64,000 nt of DNA from Xanthostigma xanthostigma (GCA_963575645.1 OY754467.1:36329108-36393107), one strand, 5' to 3'; positions 11,281 to 22,409 are shown, counted from the stretch's first letter. Notes: generated by a model not told the origin, from the letters alone. A program made the numbers and translations.

Positions 11281-11400
11281 GGAGGCTTAGTAATAGGGTC
11301 CCGTTTGAGCACCCTTCGGGTACGGAACCCTAAAAATCAAAAATCTCGGAAGACAGTTATAATGGATGGAGTTTACACAATATAAGATCAGCGAGTGCCT

Positions 11401-12157
11401 TAAGGGCGTAGATATATATTGGGGGAAGGGGGAGTGGGGGTTAAAGCAAAAAATCAATATTTTTTAAGTTTTATTAATATCACACAAGAATACTCACAAA
11501 AGAAGATGTCAAGCAAAATATTAATTTCCAAACTAATTTTACAATTTTTTTTCAAGAACTATTTCTAAATTTTATTTTTTAGTTAGGTATTCGTAATACA
11601 GTGTAACCTTTTTGCAACGAATCTCAAGGGACCGAGCATTTTTTTTCGTTATATGGAGGGAAGAGAGAAAAATAACCAAATTTCACCTAATTAATTTATT
11701 CCAAACACAGATAGTCTTTTAACTTTGGCTGACGTTTTTTGCTATGCCAATATTTGTTTTGTGTTTTATTAAGCATCTTATGCATGGCTTGGGATGTGTG
11801 GTGGAATCAACTTCATTAAACAATAGAATTTTTTCGATAAGTTTGGCGGCATCAAGTGCTTGTTGAATAGTTGGTGATGGCTCAGAATCGTTCTCATTAC
11901 GTCTGTAAACATATGCTGACGCCTAAATATGAACATATTTCTTCGTAATAGAGAATGACTGTTGCGCTATAAAAAGGGTATTAATGTATGTTTTAAGGTA
12001 AACCAACCAAATTGTAAAAATATCTACGTTATAGGGAGTTTTTCGTTATAACGAAGGACGTTATAAAGAGGTTACACTGTATTTTCAATTTTATTTTTGA
12101 TTATGGTTCTGGGGGAGGGGTGGTAATTATCCCCTTTCCCCCATATCTACGCCCTTG
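11401..12157. mobile_element. hAT-like element, interrupted by a pogo MITE
   Basis: Terminal inverted repeats TAAGGGCGTAGATAT and ATATCTACGCCCTTG, with G-rich/C-rich subterminal tracts. Flanking 8-mers GAGTGCCT (11393-11400) and GAGTGTCT (12158-12165) match at 7 of 8, as expected of an old hAT target duplication. Same TIR family as 23944-24660. The pogo-like element 11599-12079 is nested inside. Confidence 0.75.
11599..12079 (-). mobile_element. pogo/Tigger-like non-autonomous element, family 1
   Basis: TIRs CAGTGTAACCTTTTTGCAACG and the inverted CGTTATAAAGAGGTTACACTG, flanked by TA on both sides. The length is 481 bp. On the minus strand near 11800-11915 a decayed reading frame keeps PTIQQALDAAKLIE, recalling the C-terminal tail of Tigger/jerky transposases. 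The same remnant is in the copy at 32558-37512. Confidence 0.8.
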
Positions 12158-12350
12158 GAGTGTCTTACGAATTTTTCAAGGCTATTTCGTGCAGGCGCTC
12201 CTTTCTCATGCCGTACTTTATTGTAGGCTTTCGAAAATTAAGTTTTCTTATAAAAATCCGCGCTCCTCCTAAAGTAGCGCTCCACTCCCTTCGCCGATAT
12301 TTGAACTTGTAAAAAAGTGTTCTCGAAGATTTTGTTACAATAAGCATTGG

Positions 12351-13130
12351 AACACGTTTAATCGTAGACACACACTTTTGGTTTTCCTGTATTACACACA
12401 GGGTCTAAGAGGCCCTATGTAATCTTCATCTACCTATATCATGTTTTTAAATTGATATCCATGCACCTTTTTATCGATTTATTACCTTTTAAATTAAGAT
12501 GTAAATTGTTAAACTCGTGAATAATTGATCTGATAGACATGGTTAAATTATTGTCAATGAACACATTTGACTGTAACAGTTGACAATATCCGAACAAAAA
12601 ACATACGAACACGTTTAATCCTAGAAACACACTGTTGATTCCCCTCTATCACACACATGGTCTAAGAGACCCCATGTAATCTTTTCATCTATACCATGTT
12701 TTTTAAATTGATATCCAATCGTTTGTCATGCACCTTTTTATCGATTTATTACCTTTTAAATTAAGATGTAAATTTTTAAACTCATGAATAATTGGTCTGA
12801 TAGACATGGTCAAATTATTGTCAATGAGCACATTTGACTGTAAAAGTTGACAATATCCGAACAAAAAAATATACGAACACGTTTAATCCTGGAAACACAC
12901 TGTTGATTCCCCTCTATCACACACAGGGTCTAAGAGACCCCATGTAATCTTTTCATCTATACCATGTTTTTTAAACTGATATCCAATCGTCTGGCATACA
13001 TCTTTTTATCAATTTATTACCTTAAAAAAATGTAGTTTTTTTTAACTCGTTGTGAATAATTGGTCTGACAAACACCGCAGTGGTTAAATTGTCAATGAGC
13101 ACATTTGAGTGTAAGTTGATAATATCCGAT
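12351..13130 (+). repeat. Tandem array, three ~260-bp units
   Basis: The block AACACGTTTA recurs at 12351, 12608 and 12876 (periods 257 and 268). Each unit then carries the CACACACAGGGTCTAAGAG block, a TTTTTATCGATTTATTACC block, AATAATTGGTCTGA and TTGACAATATCCGA. Units 2 and 3 are more alike than unit 1. No coding capacity in any unit. Confidence 0.85.
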
Positions 13131-13549
13131 TTGAAATATGACAATATGTGCCGCGATATGTCATAAAATTTAGATTTTAACAAATTGTCTCGAGTTGAGG
13201 ATACAAAAGCCTCAATCTTGTTCGCAGTGCAGACATTTTACGTCCGTTGTGACGGAAATCTCAATGAAATGGGATTCCCATGCAAATATAGATCATACAA
13301 TCAACATCTCTCTCCGTTTTCTACATTTTTATCTTATAAAATATGTGTATGTTGGCCGGGAGCTAAGAACAGTAAAATTTACGATCTATTGCCTTATCTC
13401 TGCCACTTGTAAGAACGCATACTTACCTATGCCGTGCTGATGGGACGAAATAACAGTCACGGCGATTTACGAACTGTTATCGGAAAAGGGCCCGTTCTGA
13501 AGATAACAGTTCTCAGAATTATATTGTACAGTAATAATGGGTGTTACAG
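13131..13549. other. No recognised feature
   Basis: Several overlapping short plus-strand open frames (up to 81 codons) exist, none with a recognisable motif. Confidence 0.3.
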
Positions 13550-13770
13550 AATGAGCTTTTTATCCCACTGCGGCGAAGCCAAAAGGAAGGGTTATGCTTT
13601 TAGCATAGTCTATGTATGTTTGTGTTTACGGATGTTCCACCGTAGCGCCTAAACTATTAATCCGATTTTGATAAATACGGTGTCAATCGATTCGTTATTA
13701 TGGTCTGGGTGACATAGGCTATATTTATTTTTGAATTTTGGTCCCAGAGGTGAGCAAATTGAAAACAAAA
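13550..13770 (+). repeat. Dispersed repeat (GCGGCGAAGCC family), copy 1
   Basis: Shares with the inverted copy at 27.85-28.09 kb the blocks CGGATGTTCCACCGTAGCGC, CAATCGATTCGTTATTATGG and TTTTGGTCCCAGAGGTGAGC. Both strands give the shared peptide RMFHRSA, so the short open frames here are repeat-derived. The class is not established; a LINE 3' region is one possibility. Confidence 0.6.
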
Positions 13771-13780
13771 AATAAGTTCA

Positions 13781-14092
13781 AAAAAAAAACAATTTAAATA
13801 AGTTCAAAAACTAAAATTTGACTACTGAAAAGTATGAAACAAGAAAATATTCTCATCTGAGGATAGCCGTGGTCGTATACCAGCTCATATATTGAGGCCC
13901 TCTAGAGTCTAGATGAATAGCGTGATGCACTTTGCCCTAGAGCTAGACTCTAGAGCAAATGATCGCTTACAGTGTTAAAATGTTATGTTTTGTTAGAGTG
14001 GCATATGACCACGGATAATCCTCAGATGAGAATATTTTCTTGTTTTATAGTTTTCAGTAGTCGAGTTTTAGTTTTTGAACTTATTTTTTTTA
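13781..14092. mobile_element. Palindromic element, copy 1 (long form)
   Basis: The arms begin AAGTTCAAAAACTAAAATTT and end AGTTTTTGAACTT. They pair through GAAACAAGAAAATATTCTCATCTGAGGAT and its complement, around a ~110-bp centre that is itself partly palindromic (CTAGAGTCTAG). A deleted form made of little more than the arms is at 26441-26540. Confidence 0.75.
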
Positions 14093-14178
14093 CAGAATAA
14101 GTAATAAATAATATAATAAAAAACAGGCTCTTAAAGAACAAGTTTCCAAAAAACATATTCTAAGAAAAACGTTTTTAA

Positions 14179-14527
14179 TAACAAAAAAATTAAACCGCCG
14201 AAAAACTGAAAAGCAAAAAATAATAAATCTTTTTATTTAACTAAGTTCTATTTAAGTAGTTGAACGTATGTGACAGTCTAGTCTAAGTAATTTTGAGTCG
14301 GCGTCAACAATCCTTCGCCGGAAATCTCTGAGAGTTCACGAAGTTAATTGTTAATTTGATTTGGTTATTTCTTTTAGTGATCTTTGTTCATTGATTGTTT
14401 GACGCCGACTCAAAATTACTTAGACTAGACTGTCACATACGTTCAACTACTTAAATAGAACTTAGTTAAATAAAAAGATTTATTATTTTTTGCTTTTCAG
14501 TTTTTCGGCGGTTTAATTTTTTTGTTA
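14179..14527. mobile_element. Foldback element, 134-bp arms
   Basis: The left arm (14179-14312) and right arm (14393-14527) are nearly perfect inverted copies running from TAACAAAAAAATTAAACCGC to GGCGTCAACAATC. The loop is about 80 bp. Nothing is encoded. It starts under 100 bp after the previous palindrome. Confidence 0.85.
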
Positions 14528-15258
14528 AAAAGTTTTTATTTTATAATTTTTTGTGGCTATATAATTTATAATTGTAATACACAACTCAGCATGAAAATCT
14601 GTGAGTGAACAATAAATCACCCCTATTTTCCCACCCTTAGGGTAGGAATTTTTTTTCTAAATTTATATGAGACCAACCTCGAGGTATACCCTATCCAATA
14701 AAAAAATAATTATCAAAATCGGACTACTCTGTAAAAAGTTATGCGTGGTCATACATAAAAAAAAAAAAAAAAATATACGCGTCGACTTGAGAACCTCCTT
14801 CGTTTTTGTTTTTCGTCGGTTAATAAATAGATCTGTAAAACACATGTTCTTAAAAACAGATTTTTAACGGAGAGATTCTTAAAGAACCGATTCTAAAACA
14901 TGTTTTTAAAAGACCTCAGGATCTTAAAAAACGAATTCTAAATAAGCTTACGAAGTTCACACTTGCCAAAAGAAGTGTCACCTTTAGCTGGATAATAACT
15001 TTTTTTTTTTTTTTGGCACGACCCCTTATAAAACAGTCACTTTTCATGGCTGTATAGCGGTAGTAAAATGACCTTTTTCCTCACTAGTATATAAAGTAAA
15101 ACAAAAGTATTGCAATTTTACCAATCTATGCCAGTTAGTGTTTAAATTCATATGAGCGACAGAGAACTGTTGAAAATAGTACAAATATACTTATTATGAT
15201 GTGAAAATCAGCTATTTTACAGGAGGTACGTGCAAAAAATTAAGTACCTATACTTATA
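14528..15258. other. No recognised feature
   Basis: AT-rich with poly-A and poly-T runs near 14755 and 15000 and loose TTCTTAAAGAAC-type inverted blocks near 14850-14940. Nothing assignable. Confidence 0.3.
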
Positions 15259-15679
15259 CAGTGTAAACTCTATATAGCGACACTCAAGAGACTGTGCACT
15301 TTACGGCGTTATTGAGAGTTGTCGTTAAACGGAGAGAAGAAAAAATCCATTATTTTTTATTATTGTTTGCAAGTTTGTGGGCAATTAAGATAAGCAGGTG
15401 AGCTAAACATATGAAAAATAATCCCAACAAGCAAAAGAACGAATTTCTTAGAACCTTCGGTACGCATGATGCCGACAACAAAGCAACAAAATAACAAACA
15501 TGTACTGTTTATTGCTTAATGATGACGTATTGTTGTCGTTATTTAGTGTTGGTGCGTCGTTATTTAGAGTGTATCATTGTATGAGCAACAAGGTAAACCA
15601 AACTAGAGTTAAGTAATTTTCGACGTTTTAAGGAGTTTGTCGTTATATCGAGTGACATTAAATTGAGTTTACTGCACTG
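15259..15679 (+). mobile_element. pogo/Tigger-like MITE, family 2, copy 1
   Basis: Ends CAGTGTAAACTCTATATAGCG and the inverted AATTGAGTTTACTGCACTG, flanked by TA. The length is 421 bp. The interior shares CTTCGGTACGCATGATGCC with the inverted copy at 62047-62444. The ends resemble, but differ from, family 1 (CAGTGTAACCTC...). Confidence 0.8.
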
Positions 15680-15973
15680 TATATGTATTTTCACAATAAG
15701 AGATTGTTATATAAACGATTCCTTATGGTTATAAAGTAAAGCCTGTTATTGTTATTAAAAAAGAACTGTTTTGGTCATCGCTAGTATGCTACGCTATGTG
15801 TATATATACGTAGTTCGATACTATACACCCCGTAACCCATAACCCATCCGCCCGTAACCCGTGCCTCAGCCGCCCATAGGGAGCCCGCAATACCGTATGT
15901 ATGCTCTCTAACGCCAGATGATTTTATGTCAGGATAAGAATTTATCGATATAAAGTGAACGCGAAAACTTAAC

Positions 15974-16003
15974 ATATACACACACACATTCACACACACA
16001 CAA
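15974..16003 (+). repeat. CA microsatellite
   Basis: An imperfect (CA)n run interrupted by a TT. Confidence 0.9.
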
Positions 16004-16193
16004 CTTGGCCGATTTGAGCCCCGATTTGTACAATATGCAACGACGTTACGCGTAATTGCCCGGGAAGATTAAGATTAAGGTAAAACAACGCAACAAATGA
16101 TAATAACACACAAAAAACAGATGATCAAATAAATAACAAATAACAAAAAAAAAACTAGACATGTGCATGAAAAGAATCCAATTTAACAAAGAA

Positions 16194-16810
16194 TCTATAC
16201 TAATATATAAAGCTGAAGAGTTTATTTGTTTGTTTGAACGCGCTAATCTCAGGAACTAGGTACTAGTTTAAATTGAAAAAAACATTTTTTGTTGAATAGC
16301 CCATTTATCGAGGAAGGCTATAGGCTATATAATATCACGCTACGACCATTAGGAGCGGAGCATTAATGAAAAATGTTGCAAAATGTATCTCAAAAATAAG
16401 CTTCTATTCAGGTGAAATGCACTAACTTAATATACTCATATTAGCGTTGTCAGTATACAACGTCGTATGGCTCAATCGGTAGAGCATGCGACTGTCAATA
16501 TCAGGGTCGTGGGTTCGAGCCCCACGTTGGGCGAAATATTTTTATTTTTTTTTTATTTTCTACATTGCTTTCTTCTAAGGCTCAGATTTAAATTAATTTT
16601 AATTTTATTTAATTAATTAAAAAAAATTATTAGTTTAAAAAAATATAAATACTGCTTTTTATGGACAAAAGCTTTTCAACGGTAACTCCGATCATCATGA
16701 AATTTGGACACAACATTCATCTCGGTAAACTAAGATGAATGTGTGTACTCATGTCCCTTCCTTCCCCATTCGTTCTTTTACACCCGGGTGAAACCGGACG
16801 GGACCGCTAG
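16194..16810 (+). mobile_element. Non-autonomous Helitron with an internal tRNA-Lys-like segment
   Basis: Starts TCTATACTAATATATAAAGC after A and ends with the hairpin terminus ACCCGGGTGAAACCGG...CCGCTAG before T. The sister element at 62729-63059 has the same ends and internal blocks but is 286 bp shorter. The extra length here lies between the TGTTGCAAAAT block and the TTCAACGGTAACTCCGATC block and contains the tRNA-like sequence at 16471-16533. Confidence 0.8.
16471..16533 (+). tRNA. tRNA-Lys-derived sequence (pseudo-tRNA) inside a Helitron
   Basis: The D-arm GGCTCAATCGGTAGAGC, T-arm GTGGGTTCGAGCCCCAC and 3' acceptor GTTGGGCG match insect tRNA-Lys. The anticodon loop reads CTGTCAA (anticodon GTC) and its stem TGCGA/TATCA has two mismatches. 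The 5' acceptor strand is missing. The A box and B box look intact, so pol III could still recognise it. Probably captured or left by a SINE. Confidence 0.65.
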
Positions 16811-17006
16811 TATTTTATATTTTTTGTTATTTCTATTCTGCCGATAAAATACACGAGCTTTTTAATGGCACTTGAATATTCTAGAATAGATTTTTCTGGG
16901 TATTTGTTAGAGGCTCAAAACCTACTTGGAACAGAAAGAATTTAAATACTGTAAGTATACACGGATTGTCTCTAAAAAGCAACCCACAACGCTTTACAGT
17001 TTACAG

Positions 17007-17276
17007 CAGTGATGTCAAAGATACGGCCCGCGGCCAGAATCTATCCGCAGTGAATATTTTAGAACCTGACATCAATGAGTTTATCAAAAACAAGAGACCT
17101 CAGGTGTTTGGATCCTCAAGCTCAAGATAATTTACCCTTTTTATTACCATTATATGAAAATTGATTTAAACTAAATAAATAAAGATTTTAATTTAGTTTT
17201 TAATTTAGAGTCTGGCCCGCTTGCATACCCTAAATCTTATAAATGGTTCTCAAGAAAAATCAGTCTGACACCCCTG
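17007..17276. mobile_element. hAT-like non-autonomous element
   Basis: Ends CAGTGATGTCAAAGATACGG and the inverted GTCTGACACCCCTG, of the Charlie-like CAGnGGTGTCA type. GGCCCGC motifs face each other near both ends. The flanks GTTTACAG and ATTTACAA share a 6-bp core TTTACA of the 8-bp target site. Length 270 bp. Confidence 0.75.
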
Positions 17277-17539
17277 ATTTACAATAGGTATAGAATCATG
17301 AGGCAATATTAGACACAATTGAACCAGGGGAGGATGGGCTCAACTATTCCGACCCGGGAACATAACTGTGCCCGCCGTGGACATAATTTTTTTTTTATGT
17401 CACGTAAGTGTCATATTACGACCGCTCTACTAGGTAAACCTAAGCTTTAACCCCTCGCAAATAAACAAAAAAAATATTTTCGAGACTCTGTATAATAAAT
17501 GCTGGCACAGAAGTTTTTTTGACAAATTTCAAGTCGATA

Positions 17540-18076
17540 TCTATATATATGTATATATATAAAATTCCAGTGTCACAATTTTGGCCGTGCTAATCACCGA
17601 TTTTAATGAAATTTTGTGAATGTGTCTTGCTTGGTGCAACTTACGCTATAGGATAAATTTTATTAAATATTTTGAACAAAATTACGGTATTTTCTCAAAA
17701 AACTCTTTTAGTACCAAATAGTGACATCTATCTGCTAGAACTCGCAATTTGATCAAAGCTATTAGTTCAAAAGCAAATCTGATAGCTTAATTCCACGTCA
17801 CATGCGTTTCATAAACAAACAATACGATGTAAATAACGCATTGTGTTTATTTTTTTGTATATCATTGTTGGATCGTGCTTAATTACATATCTCGCAAAGC
17901 TCTTCGCAAATCAAATTTAACTCTTAACCTAACGCCCTTTTCTCAATCCTGTAGGTTTTTCGATCGGAAAAAACTTTCTTTTTTCATTATTGAACATTAT
18001 TTTACTGAATATTAAATAATAGTAATTCAACGTTTTATAAGTGAGCCACAGCAACGCGTGGCCGGGTCTGCTATAG
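17540..18076 (+). mobile_element. Non-autonomous Helitron (GTGTCACAATTTTGGCCG family)
   Basis: Starts TCTATATATATGTATATATA then AAAATTCCAGTGTCAC. It ends GCAACGCGTGGCCGGGTCTGCTATAG, a decayed CGCTAG terminus. The interior block CTTACGCTATAGGAT is shared with 22.4, 30.1 and 60.8 kb. Confidence 0.65.
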
Positions 18077-18116
18077 TTAATTTAATTCATCGAGTGTCCC
18101 ACGCTTTTAAACGTTA

Positions 18117-18350
18117 TCTAAACTAATGTTATAAAGACGTAATTTTGTAGGAGGTAATCTCCGAAACTAAACATCCAATTTCAAAAATTTTCTAATAATA
18201 TTTAAAATAGTTCTTCAGAATGGGCATAGGCTATATATTATCGCGTTAAAATAAAAGCGCTTTTCGTGGAGACCAATTTTGCAACGTAGTAAATCAACGA
18301 ACAAATGGTAACAATCCACAAATTCGGGCGAGATAGATAGTTCCTGTGAA
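18117..18350 (+). mobile_element. Helitron fragment (GGAGACCAATTTTGCAACG family)
   Basis: Starts TCTAAACTAATGTTATAAAG and carries GGAGGTAATCTCCGAAAC and the CGCGTTAAAATAAAAGCGCT block, shared with 29.6, 30.3 and 38.7 kb. The CTAG end is not preserved here. Confidence 0.6.
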
Positions 18351-18949
18351 AATCGACTCTGCTACAGACAGACCATTTTGGAACGAACTTTCACGATCTT
18401 TCGTTGCCATAGGCGATTTTGCATCATGACCGCAGATATATACGAATATATCGATATAGGTAATATGTATTTACATGTAAATCCGATTTAGTTACGTAAA
18501 TAATGTCAACATTCCCCCTTTCACTCTTTCTGGCATATTTTTATATATTATAAGAAGCAGGCTGCTGCGGGAGGCAGCACAAGAATTTCTGTACAAATTC
18601 TCTGTCAAAACAAATAAGATGCCTGTTCTAAATTCGTTTGAACATAATACCTACCTACGTATTGCTGTACAGGCTTCGGTTCGGAACGACGTCAACCATT
18701 CGAGGTCGACCACGTGTGCTGTTTACATTTTAAACGCACAGAGGGGCGTGCGTCGTTCTCAACCGAAACATATATACGACACAGACTGCCAACTTCACCT
18801 ACACAAACGAACCATGTGACTATTTATTTGAGAATTTACACAATTCGATTTCATCACAGCGTCGCTTTTTCTATGTAAATTATTGGGGATTTTATTTCAA
18901 CCAAGAGAAAATAGCGGAATCTGTCTAGTGTATACCCCATGAATCTAAG
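18351..18949. other. No recognised feature
   Basis: Contains a GCAGGCTGCTGCGGGAGGC patch near 18560 and a 66-codon open frame at 18619-18819 with no family motif. Confidence 0.3.
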
Positions 18950-19203
18950 TTTCATATAGAAAATTGTTTCATTACCCGAATATTCAGAAAATGCGACATT
19001 TTTTTAAGCAAATTCTTCATACCTCGATCGAAAGTGCATGCTGTCGGCATCAATTGCAAGGCAGAAAGTTTAAAATTTACGCATTGGTAGGATTACGCGC
19101 ACTGATGCGGGAAGTACGTATGTTCGGGCGGCATAGTAAAGAAAAACAACCTATTCAATTGTTGTTTAGATGTCGTTTCCATAGCAACCCTATTACATTT
19201 TAG
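18950..19203 (-). repeat. Dispersed repeat of the 43.6/59.0 kb family, inverted
   Basis: Read on the minus strand it shares GGGTTGCTATGGAAACGAC, CATCTAAACAACA, TACGTACTTCCCGCATCAG and TCGATCGAGGTATGAAG with 43.6-44.3 and 59.0-59.3 kb. The 79-codon open frame across it is repeat-derived. Confidence 0.7.
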
Positions 19204-19205
19204 CT

Positions 19206-19620
19206 CAGGGGTCGGCAACCTGCGGCTCGCGAGCCGTATGCGGCTATTTTGATGTAAAGTTGCGGCTCTCCAATTCCATACGCAAAAAATAATTATTTTA
19301 TTATATAAACCCTTAAAAATCGTTCAATCGATTCATGATTGAGTACTATGTTTCTCTCTGTCATTTCCACTCGCGTCTCACCCGCACCGCCCACCCCCGT
19401 CGCGACAATCCGTTCTCGGATATATTATAATATATTATACGTCATTCGTGTTTTTACGTTACTCTATCCACAGGTTCCAAAGAAATTCGTGTTTTTACGT
19501 TACTCTATCCACAGGTTCCAATGAAATTCGTGTTTTTACGTTACTCTATCCACAGGTTCCAATGAAATTCGTGTTTTTACGTTACTCTATCCACAGGTTC
19601 TAATGAAGCGATTCTGATTA
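19206..19620 (+). mobile_element. hAT-type terminus and flanking sequence
   Basis: CAGGGGTCGGCAACCTGCGG followed by CTCGCGAGCCGTATGCGGC is a typical hAT (Charlie/ZOMBI-like) end. No inverted partner end is visible downstream, so the right boundary is arbitrary. It encloses the 41-bp tandem repeat. Confidence 0.5.
19444..19607 (+). repeat. 41-bp tandem repeat, four copies
   Basis: ATTCGTGTTTTTACGTTACT followed by CTATCCACAGGTTCCAATGAA repeats at 19444, 19485, 19526 and 19567 with only single-base differences. The near-identity indicates recent expansion. Confidence 0.95.
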
Positions 19621-19682
19621 ATGCATTTTTTTATTGCAGATTATAGACACTCGACAACTAAGGACATTAGTGTCTAAAGAAT

Positions 19683-19765
19683 AAATTACATCCATGACAG
19701 GGGTGAGATTCAAGTCCATGATAGTTCAAAGATCAGCTCACTAACTGCTACACCAAGCTGTCTGC
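19683..19765 (-). mobile_element. tRNA-derived SINE head (same family as 55.2 kb)
   Basis: On the minus strand: GACAGCTTGGTGTAGCAGTT (A box), a GATCTTTGAAC anticodon-like loop, then GGACTTGAATCTCACC (decayed B box) and CTGTCATGGAT. It aligns throughout with the SINE head at 55190. More diverged than that copy. Confidence 0.55.
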
Positions 19766-20732
19766 ATTAATTTTTTCCAACGAGGTAAGTAGTTACTTAT
19801 ATTTTTATTGTCTTTCGAAATGATGTGCGTCTGAGGCAGTGCTTCAGTTCGTGCGCCACTGTAAACGTTTTCTATTCTATTTTTCAACATTTCCACATGA
19901 ATTAGGACACGCGTATAGCCGATACTGAAGGAATCTGTAAATACCGACCGGTCGGTTATTTTAGTATGTAGTGATGCTGCACCGCTCTCCGAACACCGCG
20001 GCCTTTGCTACAAACGCCTACAATTAATGTATTATTCCCAATTCTTGGCTTATACTTATTATTATGTAATTTGTAATAACAATTTATTGACCTGAATGCA
20101 CTATTTTTAAAATGCCGCTTAAAATAGACAGAAATTTTGTTATAAATAACTAGATTATATTATATTCATTGTTTCATTCGAAGCTGAATTTTATATTTTT
20201 GAAACACAAAATTTTTTTGGGTGTTGGGCTTATTTAAGGTGCAATTAAGGTATATTCAGTGAAAAACTAAATTTAACATTTATAGAATTTTGGAAAATCC
20301 TATGTTCATTGAAATGTATAACAGGTTAAAAAAAAATATTTTTTTGGGTAATCATAGCATAGAATGTTAAATTACTTTTTTAAATATAATTAGTAAACTG
20401 TGAAGTTAACATCATCAAATTAAAATAAATATCTGCACAACAAAAATAAATTACATATGAAAATGCTTAACTTATACTAAGTATAAAGTTATAGATAATA
20501 ATCAGAATGTACCCTTTTACCAGATTTGCGTGAATCCATGACTGCGGTCAACACTTAACTCGATATTTCGACTTACCTACACAGTATCTCTTTGTTTTGA
20601 TTGGCATACATCTCAGATAAGCCCCAAGCACAATGCAATGTTTATATTTGATATTTAATCAAGTTGATTTAAATTACACGCGTTAGAATATTATGTTCAT
20701 TATAGTAAGTAAAGAACAAGCGATCCAAAAAT
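19766..20732. other. No recognised feature
   Basis: AT-rich, no usable open frames, no TIRs noticed. Confidence 0.35.
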
Positions 20733-20999
20733 TAGTTGTTAACAATTTTGTAGACAACGTCTACAGTGGCAAAAGGATCCAGAAAAACGCAATTACAGAC
20801 ATTAAATTTGCATTTATTGACTAAGGTTTTGAAGGATTTACCTTCATCCTCAGAGTACAAATGCCGTCAAATATGTAATGTTGTCAAAATAATAGGATGA
20901 AGGTAAACGTTAGTCAATAAATGCAAATTTAATATCTGTAATTGCGTTTTTCTGGACCTTTGGCTACTGTAGACGTTGTCTATAAAATTGTGAACAATT
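20733..20999. mobile_element. Foldback element, ~100-bp arms
   Basis: The arms run from TTGTTAACAATTTTGTAGAC to ACCTTCATCCT on the left and the complement on the right, with CGCAATTACAGA and AATTTGCATTTATTGACTAA conserved. The loop is about 55 bp. Non-coding. Confidence 0.8.
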
Positions 21000-22409
21000 A
21001 TGTCCATTGAAATGACCGCCAGGACCGAAGGGGCATCGGGTTTAACGGAAACTATTTTAATCGGAGTGTAATCGTATATTTTTGGGTGTAACTTTCGAAG
21101 GAATTAATTGATAGTAATGAAAACCACCACTGCACGAAGCCTACTTAAAATGGTCTCAATCGGGCAATTTTAAGAATTTGGGCCCACAAATACTGAAAAA
21201 ATTCTTGGAATCGTTTCAAAATTAAAATTTAACTTATTGGTAAAGATAAAAATGTGCTGCCAAAATTTTATTAAAATCGGCCCGACAGGACCGGATTTAA
21301 AAATTTTATGAAAACGTTAGTTTGTAAATATGGATTTACTTTATGTAGGGTGTATTTAATTTGGTGCAGATGTTAAATTGACAATAATATTGAAATTCAG
21401 GGAAAAAACAACTGTAAGGGATGTATTAAGGGGTTAATTTGTTTATTTTGTCCAAAAACAAAACATTAAGTTTATATAATCAAGCCACACTGCATGTATT
21501 AAGCATATATTGGCAGGATTTGGCACTGCGACCCGAGTTTTTTAAAAATTGTTATGAAAAGAAAAACTGATTGGACACGTGTTTGCTTTGTGACAATGTA
21601 CATTAAAAAGTTAACATTCGGTCACGGGCGTCTAAAAAGCGTCGGGCTCTGGTTGTACGGTAAAATCACTTAGTATAGGTTATGTAAGAAGAGCAGACGT
21701 ATGGAGTGGGGACAGAGGAGAATGCCATACACCGTTATTATAACTAGCGTCTGGTTAAAACCTTCGAGCAGAGGCTCTTACGGGAGACATATACTAATAG
21801 CACAAGAATAAATAACCAAAAGTACAACTTAGTGATGTAACGAATATTCGCATATTTCACAAAATTCATATAAACATAAATATTAGAAAAAAATCATTTT
21901 TTTTATGTTAGAATTCTATAAAAAATCGTCTCCTATAATTTGCCGGTGTCATATATAAACACATAACATTCTTGTATCACAATTTTGCTGGGCCCTTGGT
22001 TTTTTTTTTTTTATTTAAGTACCTAATACAGTTTCTGTTCAGAATTGTTTATTAGAAATTTGACGTTATAACAGTTATATTTAATGTAGGATTAAAATTC
22101 GTAATTTATAATTAATTAATGATTTCCAGTAATTTTTGAATAATTCTTCTATCAACTCCGTAATCGTCCAGCGTTTTATTAATAATATTTTTATTTTGTG
22201 ATCAACGTTTTTATTGTTTAATAATTTATATATAAACTAATAGCTCGTGCACAAGAATAATTAATAATTACACTGAATGCATAGATCGTTGGTTTTTGTA
22301 AGAAATCATAAATAATACTGCTACAGATTTTCAACGGAATGCGATATTTATAGGGCGATTACATAAGTTACTAGAAGAATTATGACAAATATGCTAAAGT
22401 AGGTGTCAC
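21000..22409. other. No recognised gene
   Basis: AT-rich. A hAT-like terminus, TAGTGATGTAACGAATATTC, lies at about 21833, resembling one at 53043, but no partner end was found. Phrases such as AAAATCGGCCCGACAGGA near 21280 look repeat-derived. Confidence 0.3.

Larger units (their letters stand above)
9800..11337 (+). repeat. Dispersed repeat with GGTTCCGTAC / GTACGGAACC ends, carrying a minisatellite
   Basis: Begins ACCGGTCAAGTGCGAGTCGG ... GAAGGGTTCCGTAC and ends GGGTCCCGTTTGAGC ... GGTACGGAACCCTAAAAA after a GACAGACG array. This arrangement is one I know as a common insect interspersed repeat; its class is unsettled. The interior (about 9990-11100) holds the GCGCATGCGC minisatellite and blocks shared with the ACCATTCCAA family. 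Part of the left side (near 9920-9975) recurs inverted at 27.78-27.87 kb. Confidence 0.6.

Noticed and set aside
16471-16533. Functional tRNA gene
   Set aside because: The 5' acceptor strand is missing and two anticodon-stem pairs are broken.
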